Positions 1 through 7,880 of a stretch of DNA of 64,000 nucleotides are shown piece by piece. The DNA is taken from positions 124,001 to 188,000 of the forward strand of contig NZ_VCIW01000005.1 in assembly GCF_005765165.1 (NCBI RefSeq), written 5' to 3'. Position 1 is the stretch's first letter; each line of letters opens with the position of its first letter. Source of the DNA: Paenibacillus antri. GTDB lineage: Bacteria > Bacillota > Bacilli > Paenibacillales > YIM-B00363. Made by a program: the position numbers and the translations under genes. The notes under the pieces were generated by a model. The model worked only from the letters and a program-made list of their open reading frames with translations, made no database searches and was not told the origin of the DNA.

Positions 1-561
1 GTCGCGCCGCTGCTGCGGAAGGTGGCGTTCAAGTTCGAGCCCGACGCGAGGGAGCGCGAGCTGGATCTGCGGGTAGAGGCGGACGACGCGCTGCCGAAGG
101 CGTACGCGGACGGCGACCGCTTGGAGCAGATCGTGGCGAATCTCGTTCGCAACGCGGTCAAGTTTACGGATCGCGGCTACATCCTGCTGAAGGCGTACGC
201 GGAGGAGGACAAGGTCGTCCTCGAGGTGACCGATACGGGCGTCGGCATCTCCGAAGCGGATCAAGCCCGGATCTGGGAACGATTCTTTAAAGCGGATCGC
301 GGGCGTTCCCGGAAAAATAAAGGGGCGGGTCTCGGCCTCGCCATCGTGAAGGAGCTCGTAGAGCGGCACGAAGGAACGATCGAGGTGGACAGTCGATTGG
401 AGCAAGGCTCGACGTTCCGGGTCAGAATTCCCGCGTACCGGGATCCTTCGGAAGTCGTCGTCGCGAAGATCGGCGAATCCTCCGTTCATCGAACGAACAT
501 ATTTCTTCATAAAAAGTTCCCGAACCGAAAATCGAACGATCATACGTTTCCGGTACAGTAA
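1..561 (+). CDS. Sensor histidine kinase, C-terminal part (5' end outside window)
   Basis: The reading frame is open from base 1 and ends at TAA 559-561, so only the C-terminal part of the gene is here. It holds the ATP-binding HATPase_c domain: an N box (NLVRNAVKFT), a G1 box (DTGVGI), an F box (WERFFK) and a G2 box (GAGLGLAI). The dimerisation/phospho-histidine domain and sensor must lie upstream. The order of boxes is that of HisKA-type kinases. After the catalytic domain there is an unusual basic tail of about 40 residues with no recognisable motif. The partner response regulator is not in the window. Confidence 0.9.
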   Translation, partial: VAPLLRKVAFKFEPDARERELDLRVEADDALPKAYADGDRLEQIVANLVRNAVKFTDRGYILLKAYAEEDKVVLEVTDTGVGISEADQARIWERFFKADRGRSRKNKGAGLGLAIVKELVERHEGTIEVDSRLEQGSTFRVRIPAYRDPSEVVVAKIGESSVHRTNIFLHKKFPNRKSNDHTFPVQ

Positions 562-610
562 AGGAGTACCAAAGAACACCGAAAACAATGATCGAAGGGA
601 GAGGTTCGGA

Positions 611-850
611 ATGAAAAAGAAAACGTGGTTGACGGCGCTTGCGATCGCCGTTATGTCGATGGGGTTATTGATCGGGTGCAGCGGCGAGGGCGGCGAGCCG
701 GCGATGGACGCGCCGGCGGGAGACCAGCCGATGGAGCCGGGCATGACCGCGCCGGAAGCGACGGAGACGCCGGAAGCGACCGACGCGCCCGAGGCGTCCG
801 AGGAGACGACGGCGCCGGAAGCGGAGACGTTGCCGGAAGCGGCAGAATAA
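611..850 (+). CDS. Small low-complexity lipoprotein
   Basis: This 79-residue protein begins with a lipoprotein signal peptide (MKKKTW, a hydrophobic stretch, then the lipobox LLIGC), so it is probably lipidated and anchored outside the membrane. The rest is low-complexity sequence rich in Pro, Glu, Ala and Thr with repeated PEAT/PEAS units and no fold I recognise. The start is supported by AGGGAGAGG about 8 bases upstream. A strong terminator follows directly. Function unknown; it could be a surface spacer. The biased composition leaves some doubt that it is conserved. Confidence 0.65.
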   Translation: MKKKTWLTALAIAVMSMGLLIGCSGEGGEPAMDAPAGDQPMEPGMTAPEATETPEATDAPEASEETTAPEAETLPEAAE

Positions 851-882
851 CGCGAACGACACATACGTATCCCCATGAACCG

Positions 883-929
883 AAAGAAGAAGCTCCAGGG
901 CGCCGCCGCGCCGCTGGAGCTTCTTCTTT
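883..929 (+). terminator. Rho-independent terminator
   Basis: A perfect 16-bp inverted repeat (arms 883-898 and 914-929) brackets a GC-rich loop; the 3' arm ends in CTTCTTCTTT. It follows the small lipoprotein gene. Confidence 0.75.
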
Positions 930-955
930 GTAGACGACCGACCCTCGTGAACAGC

Positions 956-986
956 GAAAACCGCCAGGCTATGAGAAGCCTGGCGG
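956..986 (-). terminator. Terminator of the SH3-NlpC gene
   Basis: A 10-bp inverted repeat (961-970 and 977-986) read on the minus strand is followed by TTTT. It lies 13 bases beyond the stop codon of the minus-strand hydrolase gene. Confidence 0.7.
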
Positions 987-998
987 TCGTTCTTTCGA

Positions 999-1883
999 TT
1001 ACAATACGTTCCGCGCCGTTACGTAATGATCGGACCAATAGTTCGAGTTGATGTCCGATATGCCGACCCCGTCGAAGATCGGAGACGCATGGATGAAGTC
1101 GCCGCCGCCGATGTACAGGCCGACGTGGTTAATGCTGCCGTTGTCGTTCGTGTCGAAGAAGACGAGATCGCCCGGCTTCAAATTCGATTTCTTGACGTAT
1201 GTACCTTCCTTCGCTTGCTGGCGGCTCGTCCGCGGCAGCTCGATGTCGTGCTTGCGGAAGATCAGCTGCATGTAAGAAGAACAATCGGCGTATTTGTTGT
1301 TCGTATTCCAGGGCTCCGCACCCCATTTGTAATCGAAGTCGCCTTTGTAGGACTTCGCGGTCTTCACGATCGCGCTCTGGCTCGCGGACGACGTAGAACT
1401 GCCCGTGCCGGCGCCGCCTTCGTAATCCGTATACTTTTCGTTAGAGGATATGTATCCGACCGTGCCGCCCTTCGTCTGCACCTTCAGCCAATAGTCTCCC
1501 GATTCGGCAAGAACGCGGATGTCTTCGCCGCGATTCAGCATGCGGATGATTTTGCTCGACGTGCTCGGTTGGGTTCGCATGTTGACCCCGGACGACACTT
1601 CCGTGCTGTAACGGTCATAGTCCGTATATTTTTCGTTGTCCGATATGTATCCGGTCGTGCCGCTCTTCGTTTGGATCTTTAACCAATTGCCGGACGCTTC
1701 CCCGAGAACATGGATGTCTTCGCCGCGATTCAGCATGCGAATCACCTTGCCAGACAAACTAGGCTGGGTCCTCATGTTCACGCCGTACTGAACTTCCGTC
1801 TCGTAACTCGTTGCCGCCGAAGCGGATGTTGCCAATATTGCGGATCCTACTACCGATGCGAGGAATATCATGGTTTTTCGCAT
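999..1883 (-). CDS. Secreted SH3-domain NlpC/P60 peptidoglycan endopeptidase
   Basis: The 294-residue product has a signal peptide (about 1-23, ending ASA-A), two bacterial SH3 repeats (about 28-88 and 92-155, both with GVNMRTQPS and IRMLNRGEDI), a Ser/Gly linker and a C-terminal NlpC/P60 domain (about 170-294). The cysteine of the papain-like active site is C201 in YADCSSYMQ; H253 (INHVGLYIG) is the expected catalytic His and H265 (FIHAS) the third polar position. NlpC/P60 enzymes cut D-Glu to diamino acid bonds in cell-wall peptides. The ATG at 1883 is chosen because a perfect GGAGGTGATC precedes it; a longer frame upstream would spoil the signal peptide. Confidence 0.93.
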   Translation of the reverse strand: MRKTMIFLASVVGSAILATSASAATSYETEVQYGVNMRTQPSLSGKVIRMLNRGEDIHVLGEASGNWLKIQTKSGTTGYISDNEKYTDYDRYSTEVSSGVNMRTQPSTSSKIIRMLNRGEDIRVLAESGDYWLKVQTKGGTVGYISSNEKYTDYEGGAGTGSSTSSASQSAIVKTAKSYKGDFDYKWGAEPWNTNNKYADCSSYMQLIFRKHDIELPRTSRQQAKEGTYVKKSNLKPGDLVFFDTNDNGSINHVGLYIGGGDFIHASPIFDGVGISDINSNYWSDHYVTARNVL

Positions 1884-2081
1884 CCTGATCACCTCCATAA
1901 CCAGAATACCCCACGCTTGTCCGGCTCGGGGAGGGGCCAAATGTTGGGATTCGAGCAGAATGCGCATAAATTCGGCGCATTTCGTTATGCCTCCGGTCGT
2001 CCGAACGGCAGCAAACGTCGTTGACGCGCCGACGGATATGGTAAACTAGGAGGAACGAAGAAGAGGAAAGGATGACGGCAC

Positions 2082-2402
2082 ATGTACGAGCATATCGTCG
2101 TATTCAAATTTCGGACCGAGCTGCCCGCGGCGCAGGAGGAGAGCCTGCTGACGCAGCTGCGGTCGTTCCAGGGACGCATTCCCGGCATCGTCTCGATGAG
2201 CGCGGGACGGAACGTTACGCACGAAACCGAGAACATCCATGGGTTTACGATCGGGCTGCGCATCACGTTCGAGGATCATGCCGCCTTGATGGCTTACGGA
2301 CCGCATCCGGCGCATCAAGCGTTCGTCGCCTCGTTGGACGGCCTCGTCGATCAAGTCGTCGTCGTGGACTACGAGATCGGGAAAGAGACGAGCCGCGCAT
2401 GA
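2082..2402 (+). CDS. Dabb-family (stress-responsive alpha/beta barrel) protein
   Basis: This 106-residue protein has the pattern of the Dabb family (dimeric alpha-beta barrel): an N-terminal MYEHIVVFKF strand, the GIVSMSAGRN segment and a central FTIGLRITFEDHAALMAY stretch, followed by HPAHQAF and a last strand VVVDYEI. Members are small and dimeric; most have no assigned reaction. The gene overlaps the next one by four bases (ATGA), so the two are translationally coupled. RBS AGGAAAGGATG lies upstream. Confidence 0.88.
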   Translation: MYEHIVVFKFRTELPAAQEESLLTQLRSFQGRIPGIVSMSAGRNVTHETENIHGFTIGLRITFEDHAALMAYGPHPAHQAFVASLDGLVDQVVVVDYEIGKETSRA

Positions 2403-2695
2403 AGCTGACGCCGGAGGAGATCGAATCGCGGCTGGCGCCTCTGGCCGGGTGGCGTCGGGAGGATGAGAAGTGGATCGTCAAGAAATACCGCTTCTCGTCG
2501 TATCTTGACGGGATCGCCTTCGTCGCCCGGGTCGCCGCGGAAGCGGAAAGGCTCGATCATCATCCGTTCATCGCGATCGAATACAAGCTGATTACGCTCC
2601 GGTTGACGTCTTGGCATGCCGGCGGACTGACCGCGCTCGACTTCGAGGCGGCCGAAGCTTTCGATCGAGCGGCTTGGGCGCCCCCGGGGGCGTAA
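2399..2695 (+). CDS. 4a-hydroxytetrahydrobiopterin dehydratase (PCD/DCoH family)
   Basis: The 98-residue product matches pterin-4a-carbinolamine dehydratases in length and motifs: WRREDEKWIVKKYRFSSY near the N-terminus, then the active-site region AERLDHHPFIAIEYKLITLRLTSWHAGGLTALDFEAA, with the paired histidines and the second His of WHAGGLT. The family dehydrates 4a-hydroxy-tetrahydropterin made by aromatic amino acid hydroxylases. No hydroxylase gene is nearby, so its role here may be general pterin recycling. The start ATG overlaps the stop of the Dabb gene. Confidence 0.88.
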   Translation: MKLTPEEIESRLAPLAGWRREDEKWIVKKYRFSSYLDGIAFVARVAAEAERLDHHPFIAIEYKLITLRLTSWHAGGLTALDFEAAEAFDRAAWAPPGA

Positions 2696-2713
2696 TCGTT
2701 TTCGGAAAATGGG

Positions 2714-2742
2714 TTGACAGCGTCATCTTCGTTCGATACAGT
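2714..2742 (+). promoter_or_regulatory. Sigma-A promoter of the riboswitch transcript
   Basis: TTGACA (2714-2719), a 17-base spacer and TACAGT (2737-2742). It places the transcription start near 2749, at the first base of the riboswitch aptamer. Confidence 0.75.
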
Positions 2743-2748
2743 AAAATT

Positions 2749-2900
2749 ACGCTTAATTCCCAGTCGACATCCGTTCGACGGGAAGCGGGGGAACCAATGT
2801 ACGTGGGGCGAATCGTTCCGAAGTTTGGACCGTAGGGAACCATCTAATCCCGAGCCCGGCAGCTAACCTCGTCAGCAGGAGATGGGTCGATTTCTATTGC
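2749..2900 (+). ncRNA. c-di-AMP riboswitch (ydaO/yuaA type)
   Basis: The leader shows, in order, the conserved blocks of the ydaO aptamer: CGCTTAAT at the 5' end, GCGGGGGAACC, GGGGCGAATC, TAGGGAACC, then CCCGAGCCCGGCAGCTAAC followed by CAGC and AGATGG, which pairs back to CCATCT. This matches block for block the c-di-AMP riboswitches I remember from Thermoanaerobacter and Bacillus. A terminator (2972-3020) follows, so binding of c-di-AMP should turn off the KamA-family gene downstream. Most known members control cell-wall, potassium and osmolyte genes. A covariance-model search would settle the exact edges. Confidence 0.85.
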
Positions 2901-2971
2901 CTACTTAGCTTATACATGCCGAGACCCGATTCCGTTCGGGCATTCGTGCGTCCATACGACCCCGTTCGTAC

Positions 2972-3020
2972 CTCCGCTGGCGAGACATGTCTTTATCATG
3001 TCGTCGGCGGAGTTTTTTTT
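2972..3020 (+). terminator. Terminator of the c-di-AMP riboswitch
   Basis: Stem CTCCGC...GCGGAG with an inner GACATG/CATGTC stem, followed by eight T. It stands between the aptamer and the KamA-family gene and is the likely expression platform. Confidence 0.85.
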
Positions 3021-3065
3021 GCGTATCCGCCGGCGGCCGCTACTTCGAATCGAGGAGGAATGCGC

Positions 3066-4241
3066 ATGGCTCAGCCGAAATACATCACCGACATCGACAA
3101 GCTCGAAGCGATCCCGGAAGAAGAAAGAAGTCGATTGAAGCGGATCACGGAGAAGTTCGTGTTTCGCGTGAACGACTATTACTTAAAGCTGATCGACTGG
3201 AACGATCCCGAGGACCCGATTCGAAAGCTCGTCATTCCGAACGAGGGAGAGCTGCTCGAATACGGGCGTTGGGACGCTTCCGACGAGGATACGAATTACG
3301 TGGTACCCGGCTGCCAGCATAAGTACCGGTCCACGGCGCTCTTGATCGTATCCGAGGTGTGCGGCGCGTATTGCCGGTACTGCTTCCGCAAACGGCTGTT
3401 TCGTGCGGACGTGAAGGAAGCGATGTCCGACGTCGAGCCGGGACTCGCGTATATCGCGGCTCATCCCGAAATCAACAACGTACTGCTGACCGGCGGCGAC
3501 AGTCTCATTCTTGCGACACCGAAGCTGAAATCGATCTTGGAGCGGCTTCGCGCCATTCCGCACGTCAAGATCATTCGCCTCGGCTCGAAGCTGCCCGTCT
3601 TCAATCCGATGCGCATCTACGAGGATCCGGAGCTGCTCGAGACGATACGCGCCCACTCCACGCCCGAACGCCGCATCTACGTCATGGCGCATATCAATCA
3701 CCCTCGCGAGATTACGCCCGAGGCGAAGCTCGGGTTCGAAGCGCTGCATCAAGCGGGCGCGATCGTCGTCAACCAAACGCCCGTGCTGCGGGGGATCAAC
3801 GACGATCCGGCGGTGCTCGGGGAGCTGCTCGACAAGTTGAGTTGGGCGGGCGTGACGCCGTATTATTTCTTCGTCAATCGCCCCGTCGCCGGCAATTCGG
3901 ACTTCGTCCTGCCGCTCGAGCGGGTGTACCGGATCGTCGAAGAGGCGAAGGCGCGCACGTCGGGGCTCGGCAAGCGGGTTCGTCTTTCGATGAGCCATAC
4001 GTCCGGGAAGATCGAAATTCTCGCGATCGAAGGCGGGAAGGCGTACCTGAAATACCATCAATCGCGCGACGGCGCCTACGGAAAGTTTCTAACGCTCGAT
4101 TGCCCGAGCGACGCGGCTTGGTTCGACGATCTGCCCGGCAACGAACGGTATTGGAAGCGGCCGGCCAAGCGCACGGACGCGGTCGTCTCGGTCAACGAGC
4201 TGCCGGATGTGCCTCGTCGGGCGGCGAAAATCGCAAAATAA
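3066..4241 (+). CDS. kamA: KamA-family radical SAM protein (lysine 2,3-aminomutase-like)
   Basis: The 391-residue product has the radical SAM cluster motif CGAYCRYC (C99, C103, C106), the GGDSLI glycine-rich SAM contact, and the KamA-type C-terminal SHTSGKIE segment whose Lys is the expected PLP-binding residue. Lysine 2,3-aminomutases turn L-lysine into beta-lysine; relatives act on glutamate or on lysine destined for EF-P. No AblB acetyltransferase or EF-P gene is adjacent, so the substrate is open. The ATG at 3066 is preferred over the one at 3060 because the GGAGG at 3053-3058 is then properly spaced. The gene lies behind a c-di-AMP riboswitch, which would fit osmolyte synthesis. Confidence 0.85.
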   Translation: MAQPKYITDIDKLEAIPEEERSRLKRITEKFVFRVNDYYLKLIDWNDPEDPIRKLVIPNEGELLEYGRWDASDEDTNYVVPGCQHKYRSTALLIVSEVCGAYCRYCFRKRLFRADVKEAMSDVEPGLAYIAAHPEINNVLLTGGDSLILATPKLKSILERLRAIPHVKIIRLGSKLPVFNPMRIYEDPELLETIRAHSTPERRIYVMAHINHPREITPEAKLGFEALHQAGAIVVNQTPVLRGINDDPAVLGELLDKLSWAGVTPYYFFVNRPVAGNSDFVLPLERVYRIVEEAKARTSGLGKRVRLSMSHTSGKIEILAIEGGKAYLKYHQSRDGAYGKFLTLDCPSDAAWFDDLPGNERYWKRPAKRTDAVVSVNELPDVPRRAAKIAK

Positions 4242-4249
4242 TCGCAAAC

Positions 4250-4288
4250 GGCTCGCTCCTCGGTAGTTCGAGGAGGCGAGCCTTTTTT
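4250..4288 (+). terminator. Terminator of the KamA-family gene
   Basis: GGCTCGCTCCTCG and CGAGGAGGCGAGCC form a stem, followed by six T, just past the stop codon at 4241. Confidence 0.85.
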
Positions 4289-4369
4289 CTTCACCGAAGG
4301 AGAATAGCCGCGCGCCGTTAGGTAAAAATACCGATCATACCGAAGATTCCCAACCGAGGTGAACGTTAG

Positions 4370-4621
4370 ATGAATCATGCCACGTTGGCGGCGCACGAGT
4401 CGCTCGATCTCCATGAGACGCTGAATCTCAAGACGCTTTGTTTGGCGAAGTCGAAATTAATGCAAGGGCTTGTCTTCGACCAAGAGCTGCGAGCTTTGAT
4501 GCAAAAGGACGTCGAACAAAGCCTGAAGGCGCTCGCCGACCTGCAGGCGCTATACGAGAAGGCGCCGTTCCGGACTCCCGTACCGGATATCCGGCCGACT
4601 CCGATCCTAGACGGAAGGTGA
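4370..4621 (+). CDS. Small spore coat-associated protein (YraG/YraD-like)
   Basis: This 83-residue protein resembles the product of the gene at 6194 (shared HETL, then LxxSKxMxxLVxDxxLxxLMQxDVExS and a leucine-rich helix). Both look like the N-terminal half of CotF-type coat proteins. In Bacillus subtilis a similar set (yraG, yraF, adhB, yraE, yraD) surrounds an alcohol dehydrogenase gene. GAGGTG precedes the ATG. The short Pro-rich tail (RTPVPDIRPTPILDGR) is absent from its sister. The next gene starts 16 bases later, so they form one operon. Confidence 0.78.
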   Translation: MNHATLAAHESLDLHETLNLKTLCLAKSKLMQGLVFDQELRALMQKDVEQSLKALADLQALYEKAPFRTPVPDIRPTPILDGR

Positions 4622-4637
4622 AAGGTGACTTCACTCC

Positions 4638-5024
4638 ATGAATCAAGATTATCTTGATCCGATCAACGCCCTCGGCATGCCGGAGCTGGCGGATATGACG
4701 TTCGCCATGGATTTCCTCGTCCGAGCGAAGGACGGCGTCCGCAATAGCGCCGCCGCTTTGACGGAAGCCGCTTCCCCGGAAGCGCGCGCGCTGCTGCGGA
4801 ATCAGCTTCGCGAAGCGCTCGCGCTGCATCAAGAAATTACGGAATTGATGGTTCGCAAAAGATGGTTCCATCCGTACGAGCTCGGCGAGCAATACAAGCT
4901 GGATCAGCTGTCGGCGAAAAATACGTCGATGATCGGCGGCATGAAGCTGTTCCGGGACGACGCGACGAGAAAAGGGATGTTCGACCGCCTGCCGGACGAA
5001 GGTCTGAGAGGAGATCAAGCATGA
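4638..5024 (+). CDS. CotF-family spore coat protein
   Basis: A 128-residue mostly helical protein with the CotF-family pattern MDFLxxxKxGVRNxxxAxTExxxPExxxxLxxQLxxxxxLHxxxxxxxxxKxxxHPxxxxEQ. The same pattern occurs in the protein encoded at 6409. Compared with that sister it carries about 30 extra C-terminal residues ([16 protein letters not shown]). Probably a structural layer protein of the spore coat made late in sporulation. Its stop codon overlaps the start of the dehydrogenase gene by four bases, which indicates translational coupling. Confidence 0.82.
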   Translation: MNQDYLDPINALGMPELADMTFAMDFLVRAKDGVRNSAAALTEAASPEARALLRNQLREALALHQEITELMVRKRWFHPYELGEQYKLDQLSAKNTSMIGGMKLFRDDATRKGMFDRLPDEGLRGDQA

Positions 5025-6157
5025 AAGCCGTTACGTATCAGGGCGTCAAAAATATCGCGGTGAAAGAAGTCCCCGATCCGAACATCGTAAAGCCAGACGA
5101 CATGATTATTCGAGTGACGAGCAGCGCGATCTGCGGCTCGGACTTGCATCTGCTCCATGCGATGATTCCGAACCTGCCGGAGGATTACGTTATCGGGCAC
5201 GAGCCGATGGGCGTCGTCGAGGAAGTCGGTCCCGGCGTGACGAAGCTGAAGAAGGGCGACCGAGTCGTCATCCCGTTCAACGTCTCCTGCGGTGAATGCT
5301 TCTATTGTAAAAATCAGTTGGAGAGCCAATGCGATAACTCGAACGAATACGGAGAGATGGGCGGTTTCTTCGGATACTCGCATACGACGGGCGGTTATGC
5401 CGGAGGGCAGGCGGAATATTTGCGCGTGCCGTTCGCCAACTTCACCCACTTCAAGATCCCCGACGACAGCGAAGCGGAAGACGAGAAGCTGGTTTTGATC
5501 GCGGACGCGATGACGACCGCCTATTGGACCGTGGACAACGCCGGCGTGAAGGACGGCGACACGGTTATCGTACTCGGCTGCGGACCGGTGGGGCTGTTGG
5601 CGCAGAAGTTTTGCTGGCTCAAGGGAGCGAAGCGCGTCATCGCGGTCGACTATGTCGGCTATCGGCTGGAGCATGCGAAACGCACGAATCGGGTAGAGAT
5701 CGTCGATTTCGAATCGAAGGAGCATATCGGCGAATATTTAAAGGAGCTGACGAGCGGCGGAGCGGACGTCGTCATCGACGCGGTCGGCATGGACGGCAAG
5801 ATGACCGACCTCGAGTTTCTCGCGACGGGCATGAGGCTGCAAGGCGGCGCGCTTGGCCCGCTCGTCATCGCATCGCAAGCGGTGCGCAAGGGCGGCACCA
5901 TTCAGATTACGGGCGTGTACGGCGGAAGGTACAACGGGTTCCCGCTTGGCGATTTGTTTCAGCGCAACGTCAACATTCGTTCCGGTCAAGCGCCCGTCAT
6001 CCATTACATGCCGTATATGTACGAGCTGATCGCTTCGGGGAAGGTGGACCCGGGCGACATCGTTACGCATAAACTTCCGCTTCAAGACGCGAAACGCGGG
6101 TACGAGGCGTTCGATACGAAGACGGACGACTGCATTAAGGTTATTTTAAAGCCGTAA
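5021..6157 (+). CDS. Zinc-dependent alcohol dehydrogenase (AdhB-like, MDR family)
   Basis: The 378-residue protein has the class III/threonine-dehydrogenase type layout: [10 protein letters not shown] with the catalytic-zinc Cys, [12 protein letters not shown], a structural-zinc lobe ([15 protein letters not shown]) and the nucleotide-binding [10 protein letters not shown] in a Rossmann fold. An acidic residue follows the second strand (VDYVGYR), compatible with NAD. It oxidises an alcohol or a formaldehyde adduct; the substrate cannot be read from sequence. It lies between two pairs of coat protein genes, the arrangement of the B. subtilis yra-adhB locus, so it is probably expressed in sporulation. 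The start was set at the ATG in the ATGA overlap. Confidence 0.88.
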   Translation: MKAVTYQGVKNIAVKEVPDPNIVKPDDMIIRVTSSAICGSDLHLLHAMIPNLPEDYVIGHEPMGVVEEVGPGVTKLKKGDRVVIPFNVSCGECFYCKNQLESQCDNSNEYGEMGGFFGYSHTTGGYAGGQAEYLRVPFANFTHFKIPDDSEAEDEKLVLIADAMTTAYWTVDNAGVKDGDTVIVLGCGPVGLLAQKFCWLKGAKRVIAVDYVGYRLEHAKRTNRVEIVDFESKEHIGEYLKELTSGGADVVIDAVGMDGKMTDLEFLATGMRLQGGALGPLVIASQAVRKGGTIQITGVYGGRYNGFPLGDLFQRNVNIRSGQAPVIHYMPYMYELIASGKVDPGDIVTHKLPLQDAKRGYEAFDTKTDDCIKVILKP

Positions 6158-6193
6158 TCATATTCGCCGAGGATACAGGAGGTTCGAAAAAGG

Positions 6194-6394
6194 ATGCAGC
6201 AAGGTTACGCATTACACGAAACGCTGGAGGTGCACGAGCTGGCCGCGTCCCGGACGGTCGGCTTGACGAAGTCGAAGACGATGAAGGCGCTCGTGTCCGA
6301 CGACGCGTTGAAACAACTTATGCAAGCGGACGTCGAGCTGTCGACGCGCCATCTGGAGGAGCTCCGCGACATTTTGAAGAAAGCGAAACGGTAG
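6194..6394 (+). CDS. Small spore coat-associated protein, paralogue of the 4370 gene
   Basis: This 66-residue helical protein shares with the 4370-4621 product the segments LHETLEVHEL and SKTMKALVSDDALKQLMQADVELS. It has no signal peptide or membrane segment. AGGAGGTT precedes the ATG. It is followed after 14 bases by the second CotF-family gene, repeating the small/large gene pair seen upstream of the dehydrogenase. This points to an old duplication of the pair. Confidence 0.78.
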   Translation: MQQGYALHETLEVHELAASRTVGLTKSKTMKALVSDDALKQLMQADVELSTRHLEELRDILKKAKR

Positions 6395-6408
6395 GGAGGG
6401 TCCGACCG

Positions 6409-6708
6409 ATGAATTTTATATTGGAGAAGCTCACCGGCCTCGGTTCGTTGACCGATCAGGTGGTCGCGATGGATTTCTTGAACACGGTAAAGAGCGGGGT
6501 GCGCAATTACGCGATGGCGATCACCGACACGGTCACCCCGGAAATCAAGGCGACCTTGTCACGGCAGCTGGAGGAGTTGATCGACCTTCACGAACGCGTC
6601 GCGACGTATGCGACGGAGAAGGGGATCTACCATCCCTGGAACGTCACCGAGCAGCTCGAGGTCGATTTGAGCAATATCGAGTTGGCTTTGAAGGCGCCTA
6701 CGCTGTAA
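6409..6708 (+). CDS. CotF-family spore coat protein (second copy)
   Basis: The 99-residue product has the CotF-type pattern VVAMDFLNTVKSGVRNYAMAITDTVTPE, then LSRQLEELIDLH and KGIYHPWNVTEQL. It is helical, without signal peptide, as expected for coat proteins deposited from the mother cell. GGGAGGG lies upstream. It ends the coat/dehydrogenase operon, since a clear terminator follows at 6716. Confidence 0.82.
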   Translation: MNFILEKLTGLGSLTDQVVAMDFLNTVKSGVRNYAMAITDTVTPEIKATLSRQLEELIDLHERVATYATEKGIYHPWNVTEQLEVDLSNIELALKAPTL

Positions 6709-6715
6709 GTGCGAT

Positions 6716-6743
6716 AAACGTCCCGAAATCGGGACGTTTTTTT
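6716..6743 (+). terminator. Terminator of the spore coat operon
   Basis: AAACGTCCCG and CGGGACGTTT form a perfect 10-bp stem around AAAT, followed by a run of T. Confidence 0.88.
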
Positions 6744-6776
6744 GAAATCCATTCGCTCGGGAGGAATCCGCTGGGC

Positions 6777-7880
6777 ATGAATACGCAAGCGAAAATCACC
6801 GCGCTACAATTGTATTTCATCATGATGCTTTCGATCGGCGTCACCAACCATGTATTGTTGGCGCCCGTTCTATTATCCGTCGCCAAGCGGGACGCATGGG
6901 TCGGTTCGATCGCAGCCGTCGTTCCTTCGGTTCTGTTCGCCATAATCCTGACTTACGCCGCCCGTAAGACGGGGGATGCAGGGGCGTTAGAACGATTGCG
7001 GAGCCGCTTCGGGCCATTCGTCGCTTCGATCGCCGGCGCCGCGGCGGCCGGGTATGCGTTCTTGCTGTTGGTCGTAACGCTCAAAGACGTCGCCACGTGG
7101 ACCCGCGTCTCGTATTTGCCGATGACGCCGCTGTCCGCGATCGCATTCGTCTTCGTGACGATCTGCGCGTTCGCCGCGAATGCGGGAATCCGGGCGATCG
7201 CGATTTGTTCCGGCCTCCTGCTGCCGATCGTCATCGTACTAGGGGATTTCGTGGCCGCCGTAAACTTTCAATTCAAGGATTATTCGCTCCTTTTCCCTTT
7301 GTTTACGCATGGCTACGTACCAGCCGGGAAAGCGGCCCTCTACACGTTCGCAGGCACGATGGAGTTGAGTTTGATGCTCTTCCTCCAACGCCATGTATCG
7401 ACGGCGGTCGGGTATCGGGGGATGATCGTCCTCTGCGCCGTCTTGGTCTTTCTCGCGACCGGCCCGCTTATGGGCGCGATCGCCATCTACGGTCCGTTCG
7501 AGTCGGCGGAGCTTCGGTATCCCCCCTTCGAGCAATGGCGCATGGTTTCCTTAGGGAAGTTCATAACGCACCTTGACTTTTTATCCATTTTCCAATGGTT
7601 GTCCGGTGCGTTCATTCGCTTGTCGCTATTTATTTTTCTGATCGCGGACGTTTGTTTTCGAGAGGATGGGAGAAAGCGGCGCGCGATGATCGTGCTGACC
7701 TCGGCTGCGGCGTTGGCGACGGCGACGTTGCTGCCGATCGGGGATATCGAACTGTTCCGGTTCCTCCTTAAAGAATATTTCCCGATATCGATCGGATTCT
7801 CCGCTATCTTGTTCGCGATCGTCTTGGCATCGGTCTGGTTCGGCAAGCGGAACGAGGCGGGGGGAGTCGACAACCGATGA
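6777..7880 (+). CDS. GerAB-family spore germination permease
   Basis: This 367-residue integral membrane protein has about ten hydrophobic segments and the start typical of endospore germination permeases (QLYFIMMLSIGVTNHVLL). GerAB subunits belong to the APC amino acid transporter superfamily and form the germinant-binding part of the receptor in the inner spore membrane. It is the first gene of a B-A-C ordered operon; the next gene overlaps by four bases. RBS GGGAGGA is present. The ligand cannot be predicted. Confidence 0.92.
   Translation: MNTQAKITALQLYFIMMLSIGVTNHVLLAPVLLSVAKRDAWVGSIAAVVPSVLFAIILTYAARKTGDAGALERLRSRFGPFVASIAGAAAAGYAFLLLVVTLKDVATWTRVSYLPMTPLSAIAFVFVTICAFAANAGIRAIAICSGLLLPIVIVLGDFVAAVNFQFKDYSLLFPLFTHGYVPAGKAALYTFAGTMELSLMLFLQRHVSTAVGYRGMIVLCAVLVFLATGPLMGAIAIYGPFESAELRYPPFEQWRMVSLGKFITHLDFLSIFQWLSGAFIRLSLFIFLIADVCFREDGRKRRAMIVLTSAAALATATLLPIGDIELFRFLLKEYFPISIGFSAILFAIVLASVWFGKRNEAGGVDNR

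Noticed and set aside
611-850. Tandem repeat or CRISPR-like array in the small lipoprotein gene
   Set aside because: The DNA repeats come from the repeated PEAT/PEAS codons; there are no spacers or regular repeat units.
2749-3020. The structured leader as a 6S RNA or lysine riboswitch
   Set aside because: A lysine riboswitch was considered because of the KamA gene, and 6S RNA because of size. The conserved blocks match the c-di-AMP aptamer, and lysine-aptamer motifs are absent.
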